Notes: generated by a model from the letters alone, not told the origin. Shown: positions 22,342 to 33,338, counted from the first letter of the stretch. The stretch is DNA of 64,000 nt from Poa pratensis (GCA_947311845.1 CAMZMU010000059.1:56158617-56222616), one strand, 5' to 3'. Numbers and translations are program-made.

Positions 22342-23772
22342 CTAGCTGAGCCCCCACGCTGCTAGAAGAGTGGCCATGATTATCGCGAGCGGCCGGTGCG
22401 CCTTGGCCGTGGGACTAGCGCCGGCAGCCGTGGCCGCTGCCGCCGTCTCAAACGTCAGCATCCCGGTACCGTCGGCATGGATGTGGTAGGTCATCGTCGT
22501 GTCCACCTGCAGGAGGCTGCCCAGGACGGAGCCGCCGTTGGACGGCAGTATGGTGAGGCACGTCTGCCCGTCGGCGAGTCTGAAGAAGTAGTTCTCCACG
22601 GAGAGCTCCATCACCGCGTCGGAACCGTCGAATACCAGCGCGAGCGTTGGAACCTTGGCGTTGACAAACTCCTCCGTGCGGTAGCACAGGTGGTAGAGGT
22701 CATCGGCGGCGTTCGCCGGATCCACGCCCTGTGCCTTGATCCTGCTGATGAGCTCACTCCTGAGGACGCTGTACCCGGCCTCCTCGAGGTAGGTAACCGG
22801 CAGGGTGGTGCTGAGGAACACCCCACCGGAGCCGTCTGCCCCAACGTCGAATGTTCCCGCCGGGATGGCGTTGAGGAGTTGGCCATCTACCTCTACGCCG
22901 GTGAGCTTGACGTAGTACCAGTAAGGGTTCTGTTTGGCCGTAGGAACGAGCAGTGGCGTGCTGCTGCTTCCCTTGACCGGCGGGGCGTCGTCCCAGCTCC
23001 AGCTGAGGGAGCTTTCGCTGTTTCCGGAGTCGTCGGGGAGCGCGATCAAGTAGGAGAACTGGGAGATCTGGAGCTGCGACACCAGGGAGAGGGCCCCCCT
23101 GCTGAAGCCGGCGAAGCCCGAGGCGCCTCCAAGCTCCGGAAGAATAATTTCGCCGCCGCAGCCGAACAGCATGTCGGGGAAGACCGTTGTCCCGAAGCTG
23201 AACTTCTCGTTCGCGAGGTAGCCGGAGGTTTTACCCGACTGGAAGAAATCCTCTGTGTACCCGCAGAGGTCGCCGCTGGCGCTGCAGTCATCGGGGATGA
23301 AACTCTGGCAGCTCTGGTCATCGCAGAGGATCTTAGTGAAGGAATCGGAACTGTCGGAGAGGAAGGTGGGCGTCCCTGGGGGCGTTTGCCTGACGCAACC
23401 GGAGCAGGGATCGTCGCACTGCGCCCAGATGAGCTCGCTGGTGATGTCCATGACCACGGAGAGGCTCTGAGGCGGGTTACCGACGGAGAGCTCGAAGGTT
23501 AAGGCACCGTAACTGGCGGCCGCCGAGCTGCCCAGCTGGCGGCCGTCGACGTTATTGCTGCCCCCGGCTACATCCTGAACGCCCTCCTTCACCTTGTCTT
23601 TTAGGTAATCTTTGGCGGTCTTCTTGATGATTGAACGGACCGCTTGGGCGAAGTATTTGTCCATCCTGGGGCTTGGCCGGAAGGCCGCTGACGAGAACGG
23701 CGGCGCCACCAAGAGAAGAAGAAGAAGAAGAAGTAACGAGGCAGCTGCCATTTCTACGGTCTCTGTACGCAA
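22342..23772 (-). CDS. nepenthesin-type aspartic protease homologue, catalytically inactive, likely GPI-anchored (copy A)
   Basis: Intact single-exon frame of 476 residues. A signal peptide with a Leu run lies at about 8-30. The A1 fold is recognisable: FELSVGNPPQSLSVVMDITS (motif 1 at 109-112), WAQC followed by the Cys cluster CDDPCSGC, FGCGG at 203-207, GASGFAGFSRGALSLVSQL at 217-234, and YYVKLTGVEVDG. Motif 1 is D-I-T-S instead of D-T-G-S. Motif 2 is GGVFLSTTLPVTYL instead of GGVI(I/V)DSGTTLTYL, so the second aspartate is Ser321. Peptide hydrolysis is therefore not expected. The C-terminus (small residues, then APLAIIMATLLAAW-like hydrophobic end) fits a GPI-anchor signal, placing it at the cell surface. 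It may bind rather than cut. Start at 23772 chosen by length; MAAAS at 23751 is equally plausible. Confidence 0.9.
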   Translation of the reverse strand: MRTETVEMAAASLLLLLLLLLVAPPFSSAAFRPSPRMDKYFAQAVRSIIKKTAKDYLKDKVKEGVQDVAGGSNNVDGRQLGSSAAASYGALTFELSVGNPPQSLSVVMDITSELIWAQCDDPCSGCVRQTPPGTPTFLSDSSDSFTKILCDDQSCQSFIPDDCSASGDLCGYTEDFFQSGKTSGYLANEKFSFGTTVFPDMLFGCGGEIILPELGGASGFAGFSRGALSLVSQLQISQFSYLIALPDDSGNSESSLSWSWDDAPPVKGSSSTPLLVPTAKQNPYWYYVKLTGVEVDGQLLNAIPAGTFDVGADGSGGVFLSTTLPVTYLEEAGYSVLRSELISRIKAQGVDPANAADDLYHLCYRTEEFVNAKVPTLALVFDGSDAVMELSVENYFFRLADGQTCLTILPSNGGSVLGSLLQVDTTMTYHIHADGTGMLTFETAAAATAAGASPTAKAHRPLAIIMATLLAAWGLS

Positions 23773-23811
23773 AGCAAAGCGAGGCAGCTCAATTTGTCTC
23801 GGCGACCGGCC

Positions 23812-23822
23812 CTATATATATG
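23812..23822 (-). promoter_or_regulatory. TATA box of the protease-like gene
   Basis: On the minus strand GCATATATATAGGGC lies about 40 nt upstream of the ATG, the usual position for a plant TATA box with a short leader. Confidence 0.6.
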
Positions 23823-24153
23823 CATTTTGGTATCTCCATTTCCTCCCGTTTCTCTCTGTTCAGAAAAATATAAGCCTACGTCTACGTGGATGTGATTCTA
23901 CACTGATGACTGATTTGAGCCTACAGAAATTTCACCATAATTCATGCTCGCCGTGGCTAGTTGCACGTCAATTCTTTATGTAACATAGGGAGAGAGAATC
24001 TTTCTTCAAGGGCCGGTCCATATATCTAAGTCAGACTACGATCGATGTTCTCATTTCTAAGTGAAGTCTGAAAATTGCAACTTCATTCAGTGAAATTTTA
24101 CATCCTACGTACAGAAGTACTACAAAAGTCACTAAACTTGAGTTGCACTTGTA

Positions 24154-24485
24154 AAAATTGACTTAGGCCTCTCAGACAAATTAACATTAGCTAGCAAAAC
24201 TGTTTTTAAAATTTACTTGTACAAAATAGAAACTAAAAAAAAATCGTTTCAGATTATTGTTTCGCTTTTAACTTATTTATCATATATATCAGAACAATTT
24301 TCCCTGTAACTAGTTGAAAAATACTAAACCTAAGTTTCACATTTTAAAATTGACTTAGGCATAGCAAAACATTTTTTAAATTTCTTTTTACAAAATACAA
24401 GCTAAACAAAATACTTGGTTCAGAGTATTGTTTCAATTTAAACCTGTTTACCATAAATACCAGACTATATCTAGTTGAAAAATAT
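24154..24485. repeat. imperfect direct duplication of about 190 and 140 bp
   Basis: Both copies begin AAAATTGACTTAGGC (24154 and 24346) and end near CTAGTTGAAAAATA (24310 and 24472). The second copy is shorter. Not transposon-like on its own. Confidence 0.7.
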
Positions 24486-24659
24486 GATTTCGACCACATA
24501 CGGTGGTTTTGACCATGCTTTGGCATCCATATTACCCTGGTTTTACTTTCTACCGCGAGTCGCTCCACACGCGAAGTATTATTTCTATCTTCTTGAACTG
24601 ACTAGCTTTAGATGGAATTCAGTGAATATTTATGGAGCTTCCTTGCTACCGGAATCTAT

Positions 24660-25000
24660 TTGTTTGTCGTGTGTCTGGACCTTTGCCAAGTGTATTCTAT
24701 CGGTCACTCGGCAAATAAGTTGCATGATGAGCGCAAGATAAAACACACTCCGCAAACATAAAACTTTCGGCAAGTCAAAAAACAACTAAATAACACACGA
24801 CAAAGACTAAATGCCATGGACACTTGTCCATGTCGTCCATGCTCCATGGCGAGGAGACTACGGGCCCTATTTGCCGAGTGTAGCACTCAGCAAACATTTA
24901 ACATTTTTTCTTGCTAGTATTTCCGCCGGGGAAATATTTCTCGTCTATTTTAAATTTTCGCCGAGCGCCTTATCGAAAATACTCGGCAAACCATGTTACT
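24660..25000. mobile_element. remnant with TTTGCCGAG-type subterminal motifs
   Basis: Repeated CGGCAAA/TTTGCCGAG and related strings in both orientations (24675, 24709, 24768, 24869, 24958, 24982). This is the subterminal motif style of grass DNA transposons. No intact termini are found, so the superfamily is uncertain. Confidence 0.5.
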
Positions 25001-25232
25001 TTTCTGCTTCCCGCACGGCCGGGGCAGTTCTCTTAAATGTTTGCAGAGAGCCTTTTTACTTATGCTCTGAATTCAAAATTTCCACAATTTTTTCTTCAAA
25101 TTGTAAAGTGTTTGAGACTCTTTGGGACTAGCTACACGCATCTCTTCAGTTAACTATCCAGCTAGCTAGCTAGTTCAAAAAAGAAAAACTACTAGTACCT
25201 GTAGTACGTAGCTAGTTGATCTGACGTACTCT

Positions 25233-25742
25233 AAGGATGGAAATGGGTAGGTTATAGGCGGGTAGGGCAATACCATATCCATACCCATGTAGTAAATGAG
25301 TAAAATATTCTATCCATATCTGTACCCGTGGGTATAAAATTTTACCCGTACCCTTACCCAATGGGTAAATTAAATAAATACACAAATTATTTATAAATTT
25401 ACATTCGTCGATAGGATATTTCACAAGATTTTTTTTTTAATCTGAACTTAATGAGTACATGACATTATCTCCATTTAAATTAACAATTGATGAATTTTTT
25501 TACATAGGTTCACAAGCTTACGAGAATAAACGTTGAAACTCAACAGATAAGGTACACATGTTAGTATAAACGGGTAGGGTATAGTTATATCCACTGGTAT
25601 AAGGCTATACCCGTACCCTATCCGGTACTTAACTAGTAGGGTATGGGTACTACCAATGGATATAAAATTTTGCCCATACCCTATCCATACGGGTACAGTA
25701 TCCGCGGGTACCTGTACTCATATGGGTAAAATTGCCATCCTT
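25233..25742. mobile_element. short DNA transposon with inverted AAGGATGG ends
   Basis: Begins AAGGATGGAAATGGGTAGG and ends with the complement of AAGGATGGCAATTTTACCC. The interior is rich in GGGTA/TACCC strings. The structure resembles plant hAT-type MITEs; I could not fix an 8-bp target duplication. Confidence 0.6.
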
Positions 25743-26330
25743 AATTGTACTCCTATGTAGAACTGCGAACGCCGGCCTGCCGTGGAATCGAACCAATGAA
25801 GTGTGCAATAATTTTGAGCTCATTTCTCTGGTCGGAGAACAGCCACTGAACGCGACGGCTCGTCCTGACACGCGTTAACTTGCTAGTCAAGTAGACCGAG
25901 ACAAATTATACTGCTGGGATGGATGGCGCAAGTTGAGGGAGGGAGGGAGGGAGTTGCAGCACGTCGAACTGTCTCCAGACGGCGACTTTGTGAAAAATGA
26001 TTGGTTTTTCTACTCAGACTACGTTTGTGAGTTTACGTTCATAGGAAATTCCTTCGGAGAGTTTACTGGCAACTACTGTACTTCAAGACTTCAAGTCAAG
26101 CGCCCGTTCAGTCAGTCAATCGATGGGACCTCGATCGGGTTATTTTTCCAACCGACGACGCGGCAAGAAAGCGATCAGGGCAGTGTAGAAATCGTCGGCA
26201 CAAGGAGAAATCGGTGGCAGTATACGGAAGCGCGTACCATGCAGTGTTACGCGTACATGCGACGTTCTTGGCGGCTTGCAGGAGGGATGCATGGTAGCCT
26301 TGCACCACATGGTTTAATTTTGTACATCGC

Positions 26331-26412
26331 TATTTTTTTCTGTTTCCTTTTCGGTTTTTTCTTTTTCTTTCTTTCTCTCTTTATTTATTTATTTCTTTCT
26401 TTCTTTTCTTTG
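26331..26412 (+). repeat. T/C-rich low-complexity tract
   Basis: TTTCTTTC-type slippage tract. It differs in length from its partner at 53485-53562 and marks the point where the two duplicated copies change from near-identity to clear divergence. Confidence 0.75.
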
Positions 26413-26779
26413 TCTGTTTATATAGTTTCCCTTAATTTAGTTTTCTTATTATGGTTCTCTTCTAAGATAGATTTTTTTGATAATTTCTAAATTTTGTTCC
26501 TGTTAGTCTAAAATCATTTTTCTTTTTTATTGGTTATGTGATCTATAGCTTCTAAACCGGTTCCAGAATTTTGTTCCGCTTAAATTCGAGATTTGTTTTA
26601 TGGGCGTTGAATTTTAGATCAAAATAATTGTTCCACATATATTGTTGTGATTTATTCCACCCAAAGTTTATTGGCAACAGATAGCAGACTCTACTTCTAC
26701 CCAATGACCATGACCCATAGGGTTGGCCTCAAATCAAGTGTCATGTCAATCAATGGGACCTCCAATTATTTTTCCAAAC

Positions 26780-27060
26780 TTTTTTTTGAAACGGAGGCAA
26801 AAGCTTTGCCTCAATCTATTAATTAAGAAGAAGAGAGGTGCCCAGTTAATTAATGGGAAACCGGGCGAAAACCGATACAAGAGGCACCAAGACAAAATTA
26901 ACACCACTACACCGAGACAAGACGACCTCCAACCAAACCGGAGTGAAGACGCCGCGACTGCTATGGGAGGAGCAGACACGGGACACTCCAATGTAGACGA
27001 AGAAGCCGACCCTCCATAAGAGCTGCGCCAACGATCAGCGTCAAGAGCAAACCTCGAAGC
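26780..27060 (-). mobile_element. 3' fragment of a LINE-like element
   Basis: A T-run at 26780-26787 followed by GAAACGGAGGCAAAAGC is the reverse complement of a poly-A-tailed non-LTR end of a type common in cereals. Short frames only, no domain. Confidence 0.45.
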
Positions 27061-27339
27061 CCACACGACACGAAGTCGAGGCACTCAACACTACCAAACT
27101 TCCAGGGCCCTGGATAGCAAAAGTTGGTTCATGTGGAGAGGAATCCACAAACGATGCTATAGAGAGCGCGGGCGATACCGCGACTGACGCGGATGATGCC
27201 GCGGCCGATGAAGGTGCGGGCAATGTGCTACCGACCCAAATATTCATGACAACAAGCAAAATATCAGTCGATGTACTACCGACCCAAAGATTCATGACAT
27301 AGCAAGCAAACTATGCAGTGCACCCGCAGATGAGTCTCT

Positions 27340-28263
27340 GCCCGATTATTCGAATCAACCAGACACTCGGGGGCTACTCCCATCGGGAGCGCTGGCCGCT
27401 CACCCAACATACTACCGAGTCAAAAGCACCAGACAACGTAGGGTCGCGAAGAACGAGCCCAAGTTGAGCACCTCCTTGGACAGTTCGAATTTCATCACTA
27501 CTCCCATCGGGAGCGCACTCGCCGTTGGCTCGAGTGCTGCGCATTCTCAAAGTCGGGTTCTTTATAACCCGCGTCGGATTTCTCAAAGTCGGGTTCTCTA
27601 TAGCTCGCATCGGATTTCTCAAAGACGGGTTCTCTATAGCTCGCACCGGATTTCTCAAAGTCGGGTTCTCTATAGCTCGCACGGGTATTCTCAAAGTCGG
27701 GCTCTCTATAGCCCGCACCGGATTTTTCAAAGTCGGGTTCTCTATAGCCCGCACCAGATTTCTCAAAGTCGGGTTCTCTTTAGCCTGCACCGGATTTCTC
27801 AAAGTCGTCTTCTCTATAGCTCGCACCGGATTTATTAAAGTCGGGTTCCTTACACTCGCATCTAATTTATTAATATCGGATTTCTTACACCTGCATTGGA
27901 TTTCTCATAAATGATTCAACTCTCAAAGCATGGTTAATACAGTCATCACATGGTCATCAACGTACCCGAATCATCGACTACGCCTACTCGACATGCTGCT
28001 ATTAGTCTCTGCCCGATTCTTCGAATCGACCAGACACTCGGGGGCTACTGACGTGGGCATACATCTGGGCACCCCACCATTCGCGTACCCGATGCGATCC
28101 AGTCTACAGTCCACCTCGCGGCCCAAGGAAGCCCAAGAAGCCATGACTTGGAGTACAAGACGTAGTCTACTAGAACTCATGTAAACCCTACCTGGCTGCA
28201 TATATAAAGCCAGGCAGGGGCACCCCAATAGGGACAACTCGTATAACCCTAGAGAGATCTCAT
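27340..28263 (+). mobile_element. gypsy-like LTR retrotransposon 3' end, truncated
   Basis: Contains the pre-LTR region with a 36-bp repeat array, a polypurine-like CTCGGGGGCTAC (28037-28048) and the start of an LTR (TGACGTGGGC at 28049). A TATA string (CATATATAAAGCC) sits at about 28199-28211 in the LTR. The LTR is cut at 28263, where another element begins. No gag-pol is left. Confidence 0.7.
27543..27850 (+). repeat. 36-bp tandem array, copy A (about 8-9 units)
   Basis: Unit core TCTCAAAGTCGGGTTCTCTA plus TAGC(T/C)CGCACCGGATT, 36 bp. The multiple-of-3 length yields open frames with 12-residue periodicity on both strands (27374-27914). These are repeat artefacts. Confidence 0.92.
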
Positions 28264-29830
28264 TGATACGTCCAAAACGTATCTATAATTTTTGATGTTT
28301 CATGCCTGTTATATATTAAATACCATATGTTTTATTTACACTTTATGTCATTTTTATGCATTTTCTGGGACTAATCTATTAACAAGATGCCACAGTGACA
28401 GTTCCTATTTTCTGCTGTCTTTTTGTTTCAGAAATTCTCTTCTGAAAATATTCTCCAAAAGGCACGCCAATTTATCTGATTTATTTCTGCACGGGAACGA
28501 AGCACCAGTCCAAAGGAGAAGCCCAGGAGAGGAGGCGGGCCCACGGCGTGTCCAGGGGTGGCCCCGCGCCGCCACCCCGCCTTGCCCACCTGTTGCCCCC
28601 TGGCGCCCCTATTTCGCCTATAAATTACATCTATTTGGGAATCCCTAAATAACCGATCAAAAATCCACTAAAATTCCGTCGTCGTTAACCCTAATTCGGG
28701 AGGGTACTGGAGTTCTTCCCGACATCCCGTCGGAGGAGAAATCATCACCGAAGGGCTCTTCATCACCATGCCTGCCTCCAGAGTGATGCGTGAGTAGTTC
28801 TTCACGGGACTACGGCTCCATAGCAGTAGCTAGTTGGTAGTCTCTCTACCTTGTGCTATCATGTAGTTGGTAGTCTCTCTACCTTGTGCTATCATGTTTA
28901 GATATTGTGAGCTGCCAAACATGATCAAGATCATCTTTATATAATGCTATATGTTGTGTTTACTGGGATTCATCTATTTATATCCATGTTTTATCTATGT
29001 TCCTGCATGCTCTCTGTTGTTAGTAGATGTTTTGGCCAAGTAGATATTAATGACTGCAAGAGGGGGTATTTATACTAGATAGTGAGTTCATGTCTCTAGA
29101 AGACTGAGCTCGAGATGACAGAAACGACTAAGCCTGTAGATGTGTTGTTGCCACTAGGGAGAAAACAACTTTACTGTGTCTATATGTCATATGCATTATT
29201 TACATTACACACTTTGCTTAATTCTTTTATCTGTTGCTTGGAACTTAATACTCACAGGAGAAACGAAAACTATCCCGAGGATGAATTATTAGTCATAGAT
29301 GCAGCTAGTAAGCGGTCTATGTATATTGATATAATGCCAAATAGATCTAACAATGAACATGTTCTTATCATATCTTGCATTGTCATGCATTTGCACTTTG
29401 TCAATTGCTCAGCTGTAATTTGTTTACCCAACATATTTATCTGTTTTATGTAGAGACACCACTACTGAACTGTGGACCCTGGTCCTTTATTCCACACTGA
29501 TAAAAACATCGTTTCCACCACGCTCTGCATTTATTTCCTCGCTGTTCCTTTTTGCACTCATCATTACTTTCCACACCATACGTTTAATCCTTTGTATTCA
29601 GCAAGCCGGTGAGATTGACAACCTTCCTGTTTTGTTGGGGTAAATTATTTTGATTGTGTTGTGTGCAGGTCCATGTCAATGATCGTAATGGCGCCGCTGA
29701 CACCGTATTGAAGCCCTTCCAATTCATACTGGTTCGATAACCTTGGTAGATTTAAAGGGAAAATTGTTGCTGCACTACTTCATACCTTCATCTTGGAGTC
29801 TCCCAACGAACGTGTGTTTCCACGTCATCA
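28264..29830 (+). mobile_element. probable solo LTR (TGATACGTC type)
   Basis: Starts TGATACGTCCAAAACGTATC and ends ...CACGTCATCA, with flanks CTCAT (28259-28263) and CTTAT (29831-29835) that could be a 5-bp duplication with one change. It separates a truncated gypsy LTR from a copia remnant. No coding domain lies inside. A 33-bp unit (TAGTTGGTAGTCTCTCTACC start) is doubled near 28830-28897. Boundaries are my inference. Confidence 0.42.
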
Positions 29831-29837
29831 CTTATTG

Positions 29838-30530
29838 AAAGCCTTGGAACACATTAAGACAAATGTCAACCTGCCATACAGTTACCGAGAGTTGTGCATC
29901 TCCAACGCAGTGGGTTAGTAAAAATACTCTCCTCAGTTAGCCACTAGCTTCTTTCCCAGGTCCTACTTTACGGAATCTCCGATCACATAGATTGGGTTGC
30001 TACCATGGCAACTCACGTGGGTTTCATATCCATCTCACTCGATGCATTTTCTATCACAACACGTGGTAGCCCTTTAGTTAAGGGATCTGACAGATTCTTA
30101 GCCGACTGGATATAATCCAACGCTATTACTCCGGAGTTTCTTAAATGTTTGACAACTTTTAATCTCATTCTTATATGTTTGTTAGACTGCATGTTGTCCT
30201 TTGAACTCTTGATTTTGGTAATCACTGTCTGATTGTCACAGTTCATAAGGATAGCCGGTACTGGCTTTTCAACCACTGACAAGTCCATCAACAGATCTCG
30301 AAGTCATCATGCTTCGACACCAGATGTGTCCAATGTTGTTAATTCTGCTTTCATTGTCGATCTCGTCAGGATCGTTTGCTTGCAAGACTTGCAGGAAACA
30401 ACACCACCTCCAAGGGTAAAAACATAACCCGTTGTGGCTTTTATCTCATCAGCATCAGAGATCCAATTCGCGTCACAATACTCTTCAATCACTTACGGGC
30501 TTCCAGAATAGTGAAGTCCATAGTTCACAG
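29838..30530 (-). pseudogene. copia RNase H / 3' end remnant
   Basis: 30492-30307 and 30291-30013 encode [21 protein letters not shown] then [20 protein letters not shown] and SDPLTKGL, a diverged relative of the C-terminus at 1716-2129. The non-coding part downstream also resembles 1535-1700. Only the 3' part of the element survives and there is no LTR. Confidence 0.88.
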
Positions 30531-30714
30531 TCTAATCATATATTTTGCCTCCATGCTAACTCTTGTGTAGCTGTCTTAATATTTTTAAAATATTTATAGG
30601 GTATAATGGTACATATTTTGTCTAAAAAATCTATATATTCCACTCAATTTTTTGCAATTTAGAGTTGTGCGCAATGCTCGGCCCCCCTTAGGTATATTTC
30701 CTGGCTCCGCCAAC

Positions 30715-31380
30715 TGACCGGGATGGTAACGGACTCCGGGGCTCCGGGCGAACTGGCGAGCAAGGAGGAGACCGACAGGGTCAGGTACATGGTGGGCTCC
30801 TTGGTAGTCCATTTTACTTAAAAAAAGATCACATATACGTGTATCTCTCTGGCTGAGCACAGTGCCTTAATTTTTTATTGAGTCGGTTGAAAAATGAACT
30901 CCATATATTCTTAGTTACAAAATCTAATAATTGTGACACTTATCATAGAAGGGGTCCTGTCTCCCACACTAGCGCACCCGTTGTACATGATCTAAGATAA
31001 TCGTCCCAGTGTGACCTGCCATTGGAGGCCTAACCTATAGATAGCGTCAAATATAAAGTGAACGTGAAGCACTGGAGGTTGTAAACCTCTGCGGTTCCTC
31101 CATGTTTGACAGAGATGACATCAGAGCTCTTTGTCGGTGCCATGGTAACAGTCAGTTTGGAATGACCGTGTCCGATATTGTTGTTCAGACCCATTGAACA
31201 GAGTTTATGGATAGATAAGTATACACATGTTCGACCTTGGCATTTCTTTCCCAGGGATTTATGGATAGATAAGTAGATTGAGAAACAGAGTTTTTTTTCT
31301 AGAACAATATTAAGCAACATATGTAGGTGGTGGTCAATCTTGATATTACTTTGATAGGTGGTGGTTTATCCTGAAACAGG
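30715..31380 (+). repeat. older diverged duplicate of flanks of the small-gene locus
   Basis: 30715-31140 resembles 17735-18240 (same order of GATCACA.ATACGTGTA, GGAGGCC.AACCTATAGATAGCG and GGTTGTAAACCTCTGCG). 31205-31380 resembles 20590-20735 (TGTTCGACCTTGGCATTT and following). The DNA between is missing, so this is a rearranged, much older copy than A/B. Confidence 0.75.
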
Positions 31381-31833
31381 TTACATTATGGAACATAGGT
31401 ATTTTCTTTTTTCCAGTCAAACTTCTTACACGGATGTGCTTGTTTTATTTATAAACGGGGCGAAAGCGTATGTCGAGAATATAATAGATATATGTGTCAC
31501 CTAACCCTAGGCATCACAAGAGGCGACCAATCCAGTGGCACCGCTCACCCCTCCTCCCTTCTCCCTCCCGTCGCCCTCGCCGACCCAAAGGTCACCGCCG
31601 AGCAAAGAACGAGTGGTGACGGTGGCGACATGATCTTTTCCCTCGAGTATAGGGCCCCTTTATGGCAACGGCCTCAGTGTTATTAATTATGTGGTGCGGC
31701 GCTATAGAGTTTCGCAGGCGAGAAAGGCGCGACGATGACGGAGGATGGTGCACGACCTCCATTCGGTGGTGATGCCCCTCAAGCTGCTTCCAGAAGCTCC
31801 TGGCTTGCTCGAGAGCCATATGGGCCTGGACGA

Positions 31834-31995
31834 CACTACTAGAATCAGGGAGTTTGTTGTCTGACCGCGCCTTTTCCGGTCAACCTTTTATTGAGCACTC
31901 GAAAGAGGCTGATGTATGTCGATCGCTAGCTTAAAACTCTCGGCAAAGGGCTAGCGCTTGGTAAAATCGCCTCGCGTCAAATGCCATGTTGTGAA
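31834..31995. mobile_element. CACTA element left end, truncated
   Basis: CACTACTAGAATCAGGGAG at 31834 matches the usual cereal CACTA terminus. CTCTCGGCAAAG follows within 120 bp. No matching right end was found. Confidence 0.55.
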
Positions 31996-32094
31996 AAAAG
32001 TCATGTAGATCGCAAACGAGTCCATTATATAAAGATATTTGGGAATCCCTTCTGATGTTGGGTGTTTGAAGAATGGCTCGTTTAAATAATAAAG

Positions 32095-32231
32095 GCTTAG
32101 CCCGGTGGTTGGCACGGGTGATGCGTGCTGGCCCGCCCAGGTTCGAGTCTCCGCACTCGCACCTGGTGTCGTCGCACCTTTCTTCTTAATGACAATACCG
32201 ATGGGCCCTTCCCATCCGGCCTAGTTTTTTT
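32095..32231 (+). mobile_element. tRNA-derived SINE (Au-like)
   Basis: A pol III A box (TAGCCCGGTGGTTGGCACG) and B box (GGTTCGAGTCTCC) lie 30-odd bases apart, with a T-rich 3' end. Flanks AATAATAAAG (32085-32094) and AATAATGAAG (32232-32241) form a 10-bp duplication with one change. It cannot fold as a full tRNA, so it is not a tRNA gene. Confidence 0.78.
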
Positions 32232-32874
32232 AATAATGAAGAGACCAGGCGTAGAAAATAATCGAAGGCTGGATGGAGTGAAGTGTTGTTCGGTGGGAGG
32301 TAACTGAGTTTACTTAAATCGTTTGCTCCATTTTTTTAGTTTCACTAGTACAGAACGATACTAAAAACACTCTTTTATGACAATGGCAGCGAGAGAGCCT
32401 ATGGTTAAAACTATTTACGTGTGGCCGAGGAGGCCAGGGAGAAAGAGTCCCCCATGACCAGTGAAATATCGGCGATGGTTGATTTTCTGGAACTGTGGGC
32501 TTTATAGTACTGACGGATGTGGAGCTCTGTGGTAACAGTCAGTTTGAAATGACCGTGTCCGATATTGTCGTTCAGACCCATTGATGTAAGTGAGTGGTGA
32601 TTGTGGATACCCCTCTCAAAGATAGAAAGAGAATTGCGGCGTTGGCGGAGTTGAAGTTTTCTTTTCATCTCTCCTTTCCCATGCATAAATCCCATGTAAT
32701 TACATACCAGTGTCATTACAATCTTGAAGAACAGTAGCTATTGCTACAAGCTAGTGTTGGCTTGGTCCACGATCAGCTCCAGTAACTAACGCTTCGTGCT
32801 TGGATCCGGTCCGAGATCATATCTTGCTCCTCTCTCGTCTGGAGTCGTCCTGCTCCGCTCCCAGTCCACTGGTC

Positions 32875-33338
32875 CTACTTGCTCGCCACTAATCTCGTTA
32901 CAAGGAGAAAGATAGCGCCCGTTCCGACGGCGGCGACGGCGCCAAAGCAAACGTCCGTCCAGTGCCTGTATCGCGTCCGTCCATCACGTACGTGTATAAT
33001 TTGACAGTATGTATATGCTGAACACAATATAAGAGAAAAAAAGAGAGGAATTACTGAAGAACTCACAGCTTTGTTTTGGCCTGTTGTCCTCCATCGGAGT
33101 GCATCGTCCGCTGCATGCAGAGTAGTGAATTAAGGAACGTTGGTCATGGTGAGATCGATCAGCACATACGAACATCGAGAGAGAGATTGGTTTACGACTG
33201 CGGAAAGGATGGTTAACGAACGAACGTACGTACCACGGTCGTGTTGCTGCTGGTGCCGGCGGAGGAGAGGCGAGAGGCTGGTGTCACCGCTCGCCGGAAC
33301 GCGAGCCCGACGGTGGACCCGAGCGCTGCTGCCGCCAT
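32875..33338 (-). CDS. small single-pass membrane protein, three exons (family member 3)
   Basis: Exons on the minus strand are 33234-33338 (105 bp), 33067-33110 (44 bp) and 32875-32965 (91 bp), giving 79 residues. Junctions are GTG|GTACGTACG...ATGCAG|CGGACG and AGCT|GTGAGTTC...ATACAG|GCACTGG, with intron phases 0 and 2. The N-terminus MAAAALGSTVGLAFRRAVTP is targeting-like. Exon 2 starts R-T-M-H-S-D-G-G-Q-Q. The last exon reads HWTDVCFGAVAAVGTGAIFL, a membrane span, and ends VASK. It is a clear paralogue of 19347-19805; exon sizes, junction bases and the HWTDV block are shared while introns have diverged. Single copy because the spacer is not duplicated. Function unknown. Confidence 0.68.

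Larger units (their letters stand above)
11224..28134 (+). repeat. segmental duplication, copy A
   Basis: Directly repeated at 38374-55540. The offset is 27,150 at the left end and rises to 27,154 by 19,080 through four single-base indels. About six differences are visible over 11224-26340. From about 26,380 rightward the copies diverge much more and the 36-bp array differs in length. Copy A contains the full Helitron and copy B only part of it, so A keeps the original left context. Confidence 0.95.

Noticed and set aside
22396..23502. 368-codon frame on the plus strand
   Set aside because: Antisense shadow of the GC-rich protease-like gene; low-complexity composition and no domain. The same holds for 49550-50656.
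26336..26490. C-terminal hydrophobic run of the 185-codon frame at 25933-26490
   Set aside because: The Phe/Leu run is translation of a T-rich slippage tract, and the frame changes length between the two copies.
32095..32231. tRNA gene suggested by the A and B boxes
   Set aside because: No acceptor-stem pairing or anticodon arm can be formed; target duplications and the T-rich tail show a SINE.
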